Part shown: in pieces, positions 1 to 7,665 of the stretch
Numbering within the stretch: position 1 is the first letter of the stretch
Layout of the letters: the number at the start of each line of letters is the position of its first letter
Source: DASPJQ01 sp035299065
GTDB lineage: Bacteria; Bacteroidota; Bacteroidia; Flavobacteriales_D; UBA2798
Direction: 5' to 3'
Assembly: GCA_035299065.1 (NCBI GenBank)
Contig: DATGXI010000019.1
Span: forward strand, 15,400-79,399
DNA length: 64,000 nt
The notes under the pieces: model-generated
The model's input: the letters and a program-made list of their open reading frames with translations, nothing else
What the model was told of the DNA's origin: nothing
Databases searched by the model: none
Translations under genes and position numbers: made by a program

Positions 1-52
1 CGCCAATAGCTGCCAGTGTGAACACCGAGAACACAATAAATCCTGAACGCAT
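1..52 (-). CDS. N-terminus of an exported protein, cut by window edge
   Basis: Only the first 17 codons are present, read leftward from an ATG at 52-50. They encode MRSGFIVFSVFTLAAIG, which has a positive residue followed by a hydrophobic stretch, as in a signal peptide. A good Bacteroidota promoter (TTG at 102-100, TATATTTG at 81-74) lies just upstream on the same strand, which is the main reason to believe this start. Nothing can be said about function. Confidence 0.5.
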   Translation of the reverse strand, partial: MRSGFIVFSVFTLAAIG

Positions 53-73
53 ATGATTAGGGTTTGATTTTAC

Positions 74-102
74 CAAATATAGTATTTTAATTAGTTACGC
101 AA
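74..102 (-). promoter_or_regulatory. Bacteroidota-type promoter (-33 TTG / -7 TATATTTG)
   Basis: On the minus strand TTG (102-100) is followed after 18 nt by TATATTTG (81-74), an exact match to the TAnnTTTG -7 element of Bacteroidota sigma factors. It lies 21 nt before the ATG at 52 of the truncated leftward gene. Confidence 0.55.
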
Positions 103-134
103 TATTTTAGTTCATTTTATTGGCAAAAAAAGAA

Positions 135-142
135 TATTTTTG
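135..142 (+). promoter_or_regulatory. -7 promoter element TATTTTTG
   Basis: An exact TAnnTTTG match ends 20 nt before the ATG at 163 of the first deiodinase-like gene. No TTG is seen at the expected -33 distance, so this is a single-element call. Confidence 0.4.
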
Positions 143-162
143 GTCAAAATCGCTGCGTAGTT

Positions 163-822
163 ATGATCTCAAAGCTTGCCTGTTTACTTTTATTAGCCGG
201 TATGTGTTTTAATGCGTTAGGGTCGCCAACCGGTGACAGTATAAAAATAACCATGAACTGGCTTAGGTTGTCAGACACGGCTACTTTCAGGCACTTAAAA
301 CCGGGTGACTCCCTTCCAAATATTTATTTTTATGATACCAGCGGCAAAAAAGTACCAGCTGATTCGCTCTTAAAAGGTAAGCCAATTATGTTTATTACCG
401 GCACCTATTCATGTCCTTCATTCCGTGATAATGCAAAGCGTATTAAGAAAAAAATAAGAAAAGAAAAGGACACATATGACATCTACTATATTTATTTATT
501 CGAGGCACATCCTGTTACATGGTCACCTTACGGAAAGGAAATGAACAACCTGGAAGTGAACCGAAAGAAAAATATAAACCTGTTGCAGCAAAAAACAATT
601 CCCGAGCGAATATCGGCAGCCGTAAAAGCAAATCATGACTTTAAGTTAAATGCAAACATACTTGTTGATAGTGAAAAAAACAGTTTTTACAGAACGGTGC
701 TCTCAAGCCCTAATGGGTACATGGTGTTCTCTCCTACAGGAATTTTACGTGAGCAACGCATTTGGTTTTATAAGAAAAAAGTTAAAACTAAAAAAAAAGA
801 AGACCAGGATATTTCTTTTTAA
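163..822 (+). CDS. exported deiodinase-like thioredoxin-fold protein, copy 1 of 4
   Basis: A 219-residue protein with a signal peptide (about residues 1-20) and a thioredoxin-fold core. Two segments match the iodothyronine deiodinase family. TYSCPSF (Cys84) aligns with the SCT-Sec-PSF active site of vertebrate deiodinases, Cys replacing selenocysteine. YIYLFEAHP (Glu114, His116) aligns with the YIEEAH signature. The Cys codon is TGT, not TGA. The C-terminus is lysine-rich. It probably acts outside the cytoplasm as a one-cysteine redox enzyme; the substrate is unknown, and deiodination should not be assumed. It is followed by three paralogues on the same strand. The next gene has its own promoter, so this copy may be transcribed alone. 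Family assignment is by motif reading only. Confidence 0.75.
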   Translation: MISKLACLLLLAGMCFNALGSPTGDSIKITMNWLRLSDTATFRHLKPGDSLPNIYFYDTSGKKVPADSLLKGKPIMFITGTYSCPSFRDNAKRIKKKIRKEKDTYDIYYIYLFEAHPVTWSPYGKEMNNLEVNRKKNINLLQQKTIPERISAAVKANHDFKLNANILVDSEKNSFYRTVLSSPNGYMVFSPTGILREQRIWFYKKKVKTKKKEDQDISF

Positions 823-893
823 CTAATGGCCAATTCCAACAGCCCGCTAATTGTTGTGAAAAAAGCACTTTTCGCTTTGATTCTGTTTTTTAC

Positions 894-925
894 TTGGTTT
901 TTTTAAGTAAAAAGTCTTACTTTTG
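894..925 (+). promoter_or_regulatory. Bacteroidota-type promoter (-33 TTG / -7 TACTTTTG)
   Basis: TTG at 894-896 and TACTTTTG at 918-925 are separated by 21 nt, a good fit to the TTG / TAnnTTTG promoter. It lies 23 nt before the ATG at 949 and would drive the three overlapping deiodinase-like genes 949-3040. Confidence 0.6.
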
Positions 926-948
926 AAAGAATACTTGTTTTATTAAGC

Positions 949-1650
949 ATGTTTTTATCATACATACGTATTGCTTTTTTATCCCTTGTAACACCTCTTA
1001 TGCTGTTTACCAATAGCTATGCGCAGGTAAATGACAGCCTGCGAATAGGTACAGTTGATACAGTGGTTATTAAAGATGATGATAAATTAAATACCGGATT
1101 GGCCAGAATGAAAACGGGTGATAAATTCCCATCCGTTTATTTTTATAATTTAAAAGGCGAAAAATACGGTGTTGACTCTATTTTTAAAACCAGACCTGTA
1201 ATTTTTGTTTCATGCAGCTATTCATGTCCCATTTTCAGGTACAATACAAAGAGGTTATATCGCCATATGCGTAAAAAATCAAAAAATTACGATGTTTATT
1301 TTATTTACCTGCTCGAGGCACATCCTCTAGTGGGTTCGCCTTACGGTCAAGTACGGGACAGTAGCCGCCAAAATAAAAAAGACGGTATTTTTGTAACGCA
1401 GCAAAAGTATATCAAACAACGTTTAGTTTCTGCTGTCAAAACCCGCCATGATTTTAATTTGTTCGGTAAGGTATTGGTAGACAATGAAAATAATGACTAT
1501 TTTCGTAAGCTACACGCAGGTCCAAATTCGTATCTTGCTTTTTCAAAGGAGGGAATTTTAATTGAGCAACGGAACTGGTTTCGGAGGCACGGGTATATAA
1601 AACCCATCAAAAGAAATGTGAATTCACCCGCTATGGAATTAAAAAAATGA
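949..1650 (+). CDS. exported deiodinase-like thioredoxin-fold protein, copy 2 of 4
   Basis: A 233-residue paralogue of the gene at 163, with a signal peptide ending near ...NSYAQ (residue 26). The active-site region reads SCSYSCPIF, so besides Cys93 at the selenocysteine-equivalent position there is an extra cysteine at 89 that the other copies lack. The EAH signature is at residues 123-125, followed by the family feature SPYG. It is first in a tightly packed three-gene unit: its stop overlaps the next start as ATGA (1647-1650). The extra cysteine could act as a resolving residue and make this copy mechanistically different; that is inference. Substrate unknown. Confidence 0.75.
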   Translation: MFLSYIRIAFLSLVTPLMLFTNSYAQVNDSLRIGTVDTVVIKDDDKLNTGLARMKTGDKFPSVYFYNLKGEKYGVDSIFKTRPVIFVSCSYSCPIFRYNTKRLYRHMRKKSKNYDVYFIYLLEAHPLVGSPYGQVRDSSRQNKKDGIFVTQQKYIKQRLVSAVKTRHDFNLFGKVLVDNENNDYFRKLHAGPNSYLAFSKEGILIEQRNWFRRHGYIKPIKRNVNSPAMELKK

Positions 1651-2348
1651 AATTAACACGTTTCTACATATTGTTCGTTTTGTGCGTGCTTCGTGCAAAT
1701 TCACAGGCACAGCAGGCCGATACGCTTTGCCTACTTGATACAAATGATGTAGCTGTATCGCCTTATTGTTTTGTATGGATGGAGGATAAAGCAAAATTTC
1801 CAGACACGTATTTTTACGACACAACCGGTAAGGTTATTCGCACAGCCGATTTATTTAAAGACAAGCCGGTAATATTTATTACAGGTAGTTATTCCTGCCC
1901 TGCATTCAGAAATAATGCTACCCGCATTCGCAGGGAGATGCGCAAAAAAGCAGAAACACATGATATTTATTTTGTTTATCTGCACGAGGCGCATCCTGTT
2001 AAAGGTTCGCCTTATGGTCCAATAATGGACAATTACTTCCTAAACGTACAGGAAAATGTTTACATAGAACGTCAAACATATTTGTACGAGCGCATGGATT
2101 ATGCCCGGAGACTTAAACATGATTACAACATTATTTCGCCAATTCTAATTGACAATGAGCATAACGATTTTTTTCTCCAGGTTTTTTCAGGGCCTAATGG
2201 TTACATGGAATTTACTGCCGACCGTGTGCTTAAACACCAACGTGCGTGGTATTACAACAAAATTCAAAAACGTAAGACCAAAAGACGCCTCAGACAACAA
2301 GCACGAAAAAAATATAAAGAACAAATAAAATGGATCAGAAAAATTTAA
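1647..2348 (+). CDS. exported deiodinase-like thioredoxin-fold protein, copy 3 of 4
   Basis: A 233-residue paralogue with signal peptide (about 1-21, ending NSQAQ). The deiodinase-like active site is SYSCPAF with Cys84; the EAH signature is at residues 114-116. Further cysteines occur near the mature N-terminus (28 and 41), which copy 1 lacks. The last 35 or so residues are strikingly basic (many Lys and Arg), as in copy 4. The start overlaps the previous stop by 4 nt and the end overlaps the next gene by 19 nt, so translation is likely coupled. It is closest in sequence to copy 4, sharing the YLHEAHP segment. Function inferred as extracytoplasmic redox; substrate unknown. Confidence 0.75.
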   Translation: MKLTRFYILFVLCVLRANSQAQQADTLCLLDTNDVAVSPYCFVWMEDKAKFPDTYFYDTTGKVIRTADLFKDKPVIFITGSYSCPAFRNNATRIRREMRKKAETHDIYFVYLHEAHPVKGSPYGPIMDNYFLNVQENVYIERQTYLYERMDYARRLKHDYNIISPILIDNEHNDFFLQVFSGPNGYMEFTADRVLKHQRAWYYNKIQKRKTKRRLRQQARKKYKEQIKWIRKI

Positions 2349-3040
2349 AAGGCAGGTTCATTCTGTATTATGGTTTGTTAAGCGCCTTTTTTTGTGGCCC
2401 AGGTATTTCGCATGCACAAAAACTTGATCCAAAAACCTTGATTGATACAAACGAAACGGTGGTTTCGCCTTTTGAATTTCTTGTGCTTAGGCCTGGCGAC
2501 ATGTTTCCTCAAACCTGGTTTTATGACACAACTGGAAATAGAATCAGTACGAATGATATATTCAAAGGTAAACCTGTAATTTTTATAACCGGAAGTTATA
2601 CGTGCCCGGGTTTTCGTAACAATACACAGCTTATGAACATTGAAACACGTAAGAAAGCGCGTAAATTCGATGTTTATTTTGTTTACCTGCACGAGGCACA
2701 TCCTACAAAAGGTTCGCCTTATGGCCCAAAAATGGATAGCTTCATTGTAAATAATTACGACAGCATTTTCATGGAACAACAAAAAATTCTTGGTCAGCGA
2801 ATGGAGAATGCTCTTAAGTCAAAGCAAAAATTCATGATCCAGGCACCGGTGCTAATTGATAATGAACACAACCATTTTTTTTTGCAGGTGATGTCGGCAC
2901 CCAACGGTTACATGGAGTTTTCGGCTAGTGGAGTCCTAATCAAACAGCGCGATTGGTATAACAATAAGCAACAGATGAAGATGCTGAAAAAACGCAGAAG
3001 AAAAGAAAAGCACAAAATGAAACCCAATAACAAGGGCTGA
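2330..3040 (+). CDS. exported deiodinase-like thioredoxin-fold protein, copy 4 of 4
   Basis: A 236-residue paralogue. The start at 2330 lies inside the end of copy 3; the N-terminus has a hydrophilic head, then a hydrophobic core ending at ...SHAQ (residue 30), consistent with a signal peptide. The active site is SYTCPGF with Cys92, and the EAH signature is at residues 122-124. The C-terminal 25 residues are dominated by Lys and Arg. Only one Cys is in the active-site loop, as in copies 1 and 3. The next gene, on the other strand, ends 20 nt downstream, and no terminator hairpin is visible between them. Confidence 0.75.
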   Translation: MDQKNLKGRFILYYGLLSAFFCGPGISHAQKLDPKTLIDTNETVVSPFEFLVLRPGDMFPQTWFYDTTGNRISTNDIFKGKPVIFITGSYTCPGFRNNTQLMNIETRKKARKFDVYFVYLHEAHPTKGSPYGPKMDSFIVNNYDSIFMEQQKILGQRMENALKSKQKFMIQAPVLIDNEHNHFFLQVMSAPNGYMEFSASGVLIKQRDWYNNKQQMKMLKKRRRKEKHKMKPNNKG

Positions 3041-3060
3041 TTTTTTGGAAGATTTGCGAA

Positions 3061-3903
3061 TTAACGTCCCATCTGAAACTTATCTTGCCGGTCTTTATCT
3101 CCCGCGGGTCCATCAACCGCAGGACAGGCATTGGCCTTTGGCGGGCGCAACCAGGCAATGCGCAGCGTTACAATAAATGGCCGGTAACGTAAGTCAAACA
3201 CACCTAAGGTTGACTTTCCTTTTTCGAAAGGAATAAAGTTTAAAATGGGTGTTTCTATTGCGGGAATGATAAAAAGTTTTTGGTTTATTTTGTACCCGAA
3301 TCCGAGTTTGTAATGTAAGGCAAAAATCATGCGGTTAAATGTTGATCCTCCAACTCCACCATTATTCTCTTCGCGTTTCCACAGGCAATAATCAAAGTTT
3401 AATCCAAGTGAATTTTGAATGAAACTGTAATTGCGTATTTGCATAATATTATTAAGGTTTACATTGGCTCCAATAAAACCATATTTAAATAAATTTGTGC
3501 CTTCAGCTTCTGAAAGCGTGGTACTTGAACTTTCAACTTCAGTTTTAAAACTGTATTCCTGTGTAGCTTTTAATTTTTTATAAGCGATGCTCCAGTCAAG
3601 GTATTTCCAAAAACGCCCGTATTTTAATAAGTGATACATACCTGCTTCAAAATACAAGCCAACTTTTCCTTTGCCCGTTAAATCGGCCGTTGTAACAGTA
3701 TCACCGGTACGGCTTAACTCCATGTCACTTTTATTTACCAATGTTGGTGTCCATGTAATTCCCGGAGCAAAGTGAAACCCGCTCATGCGGTTATGTCCGG
3801 TAAAATCGGCCAGCTTTTCATACTTGGTGCGGCCAATGCCACGTTGCGCATTAGCTGAGACTACTAAGGCTAAAAAACCCACTAAAAGCACACATTTTTT
3901 CAT
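3061..3903 (-). CDS. probable outer-membrane beta-barrel protein
   Basis: A 280-residue protein with a clear signal peptide (MKKCVLLVGFLALVVSANA, cleavage near residue 20). The body consists of alternating aromatic/hydrophobic segments typical of outer-membrane beta strands, for example around LFKYGFIGANVNLNN and LHYKLGFGYKINQKLFIIP. The C-terminus is unusual for a barrel: after the last predicted strand there is a hydrophilic tail of about 30 residues. I do not recognise a specific family. It lies downstream of the L,D-transpeptidase gene on the same strand (126 nt gap) and could be co-transcribed with it. Confidence 0.55.
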   Translation of the reverse strand: MKKCVLLVGFLALVVSANAQRGIGRTKYEKLADFTGHNRMSGFHFAPGITWTPTLVNKSDMELSRTGDTVTTADLTGKGKVGLYFEAGMYHLLKYGRFWKYLDWSIAYKKLKATQEYSFKTEVESSSTTLSEAEGTNLFKYGFIGANVNLNNIMQIRNYSFIQNSLGLNFDYCLWKREENNGGVGGSTFNRMIFALHYKLGFGYKINQKLFIIPAIETPILNFIPFEKGKSTLGVFDLRYRPFIVTLRIAWLRPPKANACPAVDGPAGDKDRQDKFQMGR

Positions 3904-4029
3904 ACCTGCTAATGTAGCAAAATTTATGCATATTGAAAAGCCTCTGGCCGGTTAGTTCTTAACGCCCTTTTTTTGATATAAAGGAGATACTGATGATGTT
4001 GATCATCATGAAGTTTCATCGAAGTTTAG

Positions 4030-4629
4030 CTAGTGATAAATCCATACAACACTTTTTGGTCCCAGTATGGCATACAATTCATCAATATCTTTTGTTTTTA
4101 GCGATATGCAACCCAATGTCCAGTTTTGCCTTTCGTCAATGGCATAATCATATCCTTCAGGTACTCCATGTATGCCAACTTCTCCACCAATGCTTTCCTT
4201 TACACCAATGGTTCCTTTTTTCTTTGCCGCTTTGTGCTTGGTCCACGAACTTGCATTGGGGTAATCAATCCAAATAAATTTTGACCACTTACTGTGCGGA
4301 TACTTTGCGCGTATACCAAATTTTCCTTCAGGTGTGCAGCCGTCACCCTGCTTCAATTTATCGTCACGCGCATTAAATCCAAATACACATGGGTAGGTTT
4401 TTAGTGTAAGTGTATCGTATTTAATTTTCATTTTGTAAGCAGTTTTATAAATGTGAACGGCTATTTGATTTTTATTGAGTTGCAATGAATCAACCAGCCT
4501 TACCAGGTTTATGTTTTTTTCTTTTGTAACCAGGTGTGATCCGCTTTTACTGCGTGCAGGTCCCTCGCCAGTGTACTTATAGCCGCAACCCGTGCATGCA
4601 ATCAACAAAGCAAAAATCAAAACTCTCAT
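4030..4629 (-). CDS. L,D-transpeptidase (YkuD) family lipoprotein
   Basis: A 199-residue protein with a very short lipoprotein-like signal (LIAC, Cys12, or alternatively Cys15). The C-terminal half carries the YkuD catalytic signature: His154-Gly155, then TLGCIS with the nucleophile Cys174. The usual signature is SxGC(I/V)R, so Ser is replaced by Thr and the following Arg by Ser. These enzymes make 3-3 cross-links in peptidoglycan or attach proteins to it, acting in the periplasm. At 199 residues it is a minimal version with no peptidoglycan-binding domain visible. Catalytic Cys and His are retained, so it is probably active. Confidence 0.8.
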   Translation of the reverse strand: MRVLIFALLIACTGCGYKYTGEGPARSKSGSHLVTKEKNINLVRLVDSLQLNKNQIAVHIYKTAYKMKIKYDTLTLKTYPCVFGFNARDDKLKQGDGCTPEGKFGIRAKYPHSKWSKFIWIDYPNASSWTKHKAAKKKGTIGVKESIGGEVGIHGVPEGYDYAIDERQNWTLGCISLKTKDIDELYAILGPKSVVWIYH

Positions 4630-4829
4630 AACGTAGCTGTTTTATACCATCCAGTACAAGAAAGGGGCCGTTCGGTTCATGTGGAGCTTTACGGGCCTAC
4701 CACTCAGGATGCATGAATTTGAGGTTGAGCAGGGTATATTTAAAAAGGTTATCCTAATTTTGAAGACCGTAACTTAAAAACAGGGTTGTCATCATCCTGG
4801 CAAAGGTTGTTTTATATACCAACCTATAC

Positions 4830-6191
4830 TCACATTTCTGTAGTGGATACCCGCTTCAAAATCTCCTTCTCCACCTCGTCACTTTCCCAGATCTTTTCAA
4901 TATTCTTCATTTTCATTATCTCTTGCATAATTTTTTCCTGTTTTGCACCAACAGTATATGCAGTTGAGTAACGTATATGCGGGCTGTATGTAACCATGCT
5001 ATATAGTGGTATCCATTTGTCGGGATATTTTGCATTGAATTTTGCTTCAATTTTTTTTTGGAGTAAAAACAGCGGATCAGCAGTTTTGTCACGCATTTCA
5101 ATAAAATTCATTATAGCCAAATCGGCAATGGCATCGCCATCGGGTTTGCGCAATTGCTGGTACTCGGCAAAAATACGTTCCCAGTTATCACCATATTTCT
5201 CCAGCAATCCATTCAAAACAACACAGTCTTCAAACCCACAATTCATACCCTGCCCGTAAAACGGCACAATGGCATGTGCTGCGTCACCAATCAGGGCAAT
5301 TTTATTGTCAAATGTCCAGGGCCAACATTTTACAGTTACCAGGCTCGACATCGGATTTTCAAAAAAGTCCTCAACCAGGGTTGGCATCAACGCAACGGCA
5401 TCGGGAAACTCTTCATTAAAAAAGTTTATTACCTGCTCTTTGGTTTTCAAATTTGCAAATGATTTTTCACCTTCAAACTGTAAAAATAACGTACAGGTAA
5501 AATTTCCACCTGGGTTTGGCAGTGCAATCATCATGTAGCTTCCACGCGGCCAAATATGCAAGGCGTTTTGCTCCAGAATAAATTCACCATTTGGTCCCGC
5601 AGGAATTTCCAATTCCTTGTATCCGCAGTCAATATAGTGTTGGCTGTATTCAAACCTGTCACTGTGGTGTTGTATGCTTGAGCGTACACTTGAAAAAGCA
5701 CCGTCAGCACCAAAAATAAAGTCGGGCTTTACCGTTGTTTTTTTATGCGTTACATTATTTTCAAATTCAATTTCCCCTGTCTTGCGGTTTACGTGCGTAC
5801 ACTTTTCGTCAAAATGAATTTTTACACCAGCTTTTTCTTCAGCAAGCGTCATCAGCGTTTTATTAATGGTTGCACGTGATACGCTGTAAATAGCCTGGCC
5901 TTCTTTTCCATAAGGTTGCATAACAGTTGACCCGTCTTTGTGATGTATGCAACGACCATACATGGGTATGGCAATTTTTCGAATTTCTTCGGCAATACCA
6001 ACACCTTCCAGGCCTTTCCATCCGCGGTCGCTCAACGCTAAATTAATTGATCGTCCTGCCGATATGTTTGCTTTGCGCATGTCTTCCCTGCGTTCAAACA
6101 ATTCAACTTTGTGCCCTTTTTTTGCAAGATAAATACTCAATAATGATCCGACTAAACCCGATCCTGCAATTGTTAAGTTTTTTGATTCCAT
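4830..6191 (-). CDS. kmo: kynurenine 3-monooxygenase
   Basis: A 453-residue FAD-dependent aromatic hydroxylase that converts L-kynurenine to 3-hydroxykynurenine using NADPH and O2. The FAD-binding GxGxxG is at residues 10-15, the GADG segment at 161-164 and the GDAAHA motif that contacts FAD at 302-307, followed by PFYGQGMNCGFEDC, very characteristic of KMO. Length matches the family. It lies 8 nt downstream of kynU on the same strand, so the two form an operon that makes 3-hydroxyanthranilate, either for NAD synthesis or tryptophan breakdown. No tryptophan dioxygenase, formamidase or 3-hydroxyanthranilate dioxygenase gene is in this window. Confidence 0.92.
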   Translation of the reverse strand: MESKNLTIAGSGLVGSLLSIYLAKKGHKVELFERREDMRKANISAGRSINLALSDRGWKGLEGVGIAEEIRKIAIPMYGRCIHHKDGSTVMQPYGKEGQAIYSVSRATINKTLMTLAEEKAGVKIHFDEKCTHVNRKTGEIEFENNVTHKKTTVKPDFIFGADGAFSSVRSSIQHHSDRFEYSQHYIDCGYKELEIPAGPNGEFILEQNALHIWPRGSYMMIALPNPGGNFTCTLFLQFEGEKSFANLKTKEQVINFFNEEFPDAVALMPTLVEDFFENPMSSLVTVKCWPWTFDNKIALIGDAAHAIVPFYGQGMNCGFEDCVVLNGLLEKYGDNWERIFAEYQQLRKPDGDAIADLAIMNFIEMRDKTADPLFLLQKKIEAKFNAKYPDKWIPLYSMVTYSPHIRYSTAYTVGAKQEKIMQEIMKMKNIEKIWESDEVEKEILKRVSTTEM

Positions 6192-6199
6192 GAGTTGAT

Positions 6200-7468
6200 T
6201 TAAAGTAACGATTCTAATATTTCACCAAAACGATAAACATCTTCAAATGAATTATATAATGGCACAGGTGCCATGCGTATCACGTTTGGCTCTCTCCAGT
6301 CGGCAATTACACCATTGGCAAGTAATTTTGTAAACAAATCTTTTCCGTAACCATGAGCAACAACGCTTAGCTGGCAACCACGGTTTTCAAGCGGTGTAAT
6401 TATTTCCAGTGTTTTTTTACCGTTAAATTTCTTTTTATTTATTTCTTCAATTACAAATTCCAGATATGCGGTCAGTTGTTTGCTTTTTGCAACAAGATTT
6501 TCCATTCCGGCCTCGTTAAAAATGGTTAGTGCAGCTAAATGTGCCGCCATGGCAAAAACAGGCGCATTGCTCACTTGCCAGGCTTCAACTGTATTTATAG
6601 GCTTGAATCCTTTTTCCATTTTAAACCGCGTTGCTTTATCATGTCCCCACCAACCTGCAAAGCGGTGCAGTTCTTTTCCGTGATGCTTTTCGTGTACAAA
6701 TGCACCGGCAACACTTCCCGGACCTGAATTCAAATATTTATACGAACACCAGCAGGCAAAATCAACATCCCATTCGTGCAGTTTCAATGCAATGTTTCCA
6801 GCAGCATGTGCCAAATCAAACCCAACAAGAGCCCCAGCCCTGTGGCCTGCTTCGGTTATGCCTTTCATATCAAACACCTGGCCGGTAAAATAATTTACTC
6901 CACCAAATAACACCAGCGCCAATTCATTTTTATGCTCGTCTATTGTTTTTAAAATATCCTCATGCCTAATCGTGTGTTCTCCTGCACGCGGTTGTACTTC
7001 AACAATTGTTTGGCTGGGATCAAAGCCGTGAAATTTAACCTGTGTTTCCAATGCATACTGGTCACTGGGAAAAGCTTTTGCTTCGCATATTATTTTATAG
7101 CGTTGTTTAGTGGGCCTGTAAAAACTCACCATTAGCATATGTACGTTAACCGTTAGTTGGTTCATGCAAACCACTTCGGTTAACAGTCCACCAACCAGCT
7201 TTGCTGCATATTCAGTTAAAAATTCATGGTATGCAAACCACGGGCGTTTTGCGTGAAAATGGCCTTCTACACCAAATTGTGCCCAATCATTTAATTCCTG
7301 TTCAATAAAACCTTTGGTGGTTTTGGGTTGTAGTCCCAATGAGTTACCCGTAAAATACACTACTGGTTTACCATTGTTTTGCGGAAAATAAAATTGATCC
7401 CTGTACTTTTTTAAAGAATCAGCTTCATCTGTTTTTTGCGCAAAGCCTTTGTTATATTCGAAAATCAT
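6200..7468 (-). CDS. kynU: kynureninase
   Basis: A 422-residue PLP-dependent hydrolase that cleaves kynurenine or 3-hydroxykynurenine to (3-hydroxy)anthranilate and alanine. Visible signatures are TGNSLGLQP near residues 40-48, the PLP-nitrogen Asp218 in GFDLAHAAGN and the Schiff-base Lys244 in CSYKYLNSGPG. Length is normal for KynU. It is the first gene of the kynU-kmo operon and is divergent from hemL across about 200 nt. The upstream sequence has only an imperfect -7 element on this strand. Confidence 0.93.
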   Translation of the reverse strand: MIFEYNKGFAQKTDEADSLKKYRDQFYFPQNNGKPVVYFTGNSLGLQPKTTKGFIEQELNDWAQFGVEGHFHAKRPWFAYHEFLTEYAAKLVGGLLTEVVCMNQLTVNVHMLMVSFYRPTKQRYKIICEAKAFPSDQYALETQVKFHGFDPSQTIVEVQPRAGEHTIRHEDILKTIDEHKNELALVLFGGVNYFTGQVFDMKGITEAGHRAGALVGFDLAHAAGNIALKLHEWDVDFACWCSYKYLNSGPGSVAGAFVHEKHHGKELHRFAGWWGHDKATRFKMEKGFKPINTVEAWQVSNAPVFAMAAHLAALTIFNEAGMENLVAKSKQLTAYLEFVIEEINKKKFNGKKTLEIITPLENRGCQLSVVAHGYGKDLFTKLLANGVIADWREPNVIRMAPVPLYNSFEDVYRFGEILESLL

Positions 7469-7640
7469 GGTGTGGTATTATGCCTCCAAATTAACATTTT
7501 TGCCACTTGATATTACTGACTTACGTCAGAACTTTCTTAAAATTCGCGAATACGTGGTTGTAACACATGTTTTTACAGGCAGGTGTTTATGATCTTACCT
7601 TGCTCTTTGATCAACTAATTAGAACAGACAGTGAATTCAC

Positions 7641-7648
7641 TATATTTG
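7641..7648 (+). promoter_or_regulatory. -7 promoter element TATATTTG of hemL
   Basis: An exact TAnnTTTG match ends 17 nt before the ATG at 7666. Transcription from it would begin after the in-frame ATG at 7567, so it supports 7666 as the true hemL start. A matching -33 TTG is not seen at the expected distance. Confidence 0.5.
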
Positions 7649-7665
7649 TCACAGAATTCTTATTC

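Noticed and set aside
163..3040. Selenocysteine use in the deiodinase-like genes
   Set aside because: The active-site codons are TGT or TGC in all four copies; no in-frame TGA is present.
3993..4277. Plus-strand reading frame across the L,D-transpeptidase
   Set aside because: It lies antisense to a gene with catalytic motifs and has no recognisable features; treated as a shadow frame.
4709..4777. 22-codon plus-strand frame in the gap after the L,D-transpeptidase
   Set aside because: No promoter, signal or conserved feature; too short to support without other data.
7567..7665. Upstream ATG for hemL
   Set aside because: The -7 element at 7641-7648 would place transcription start after it, and the family normally starts at 7666.
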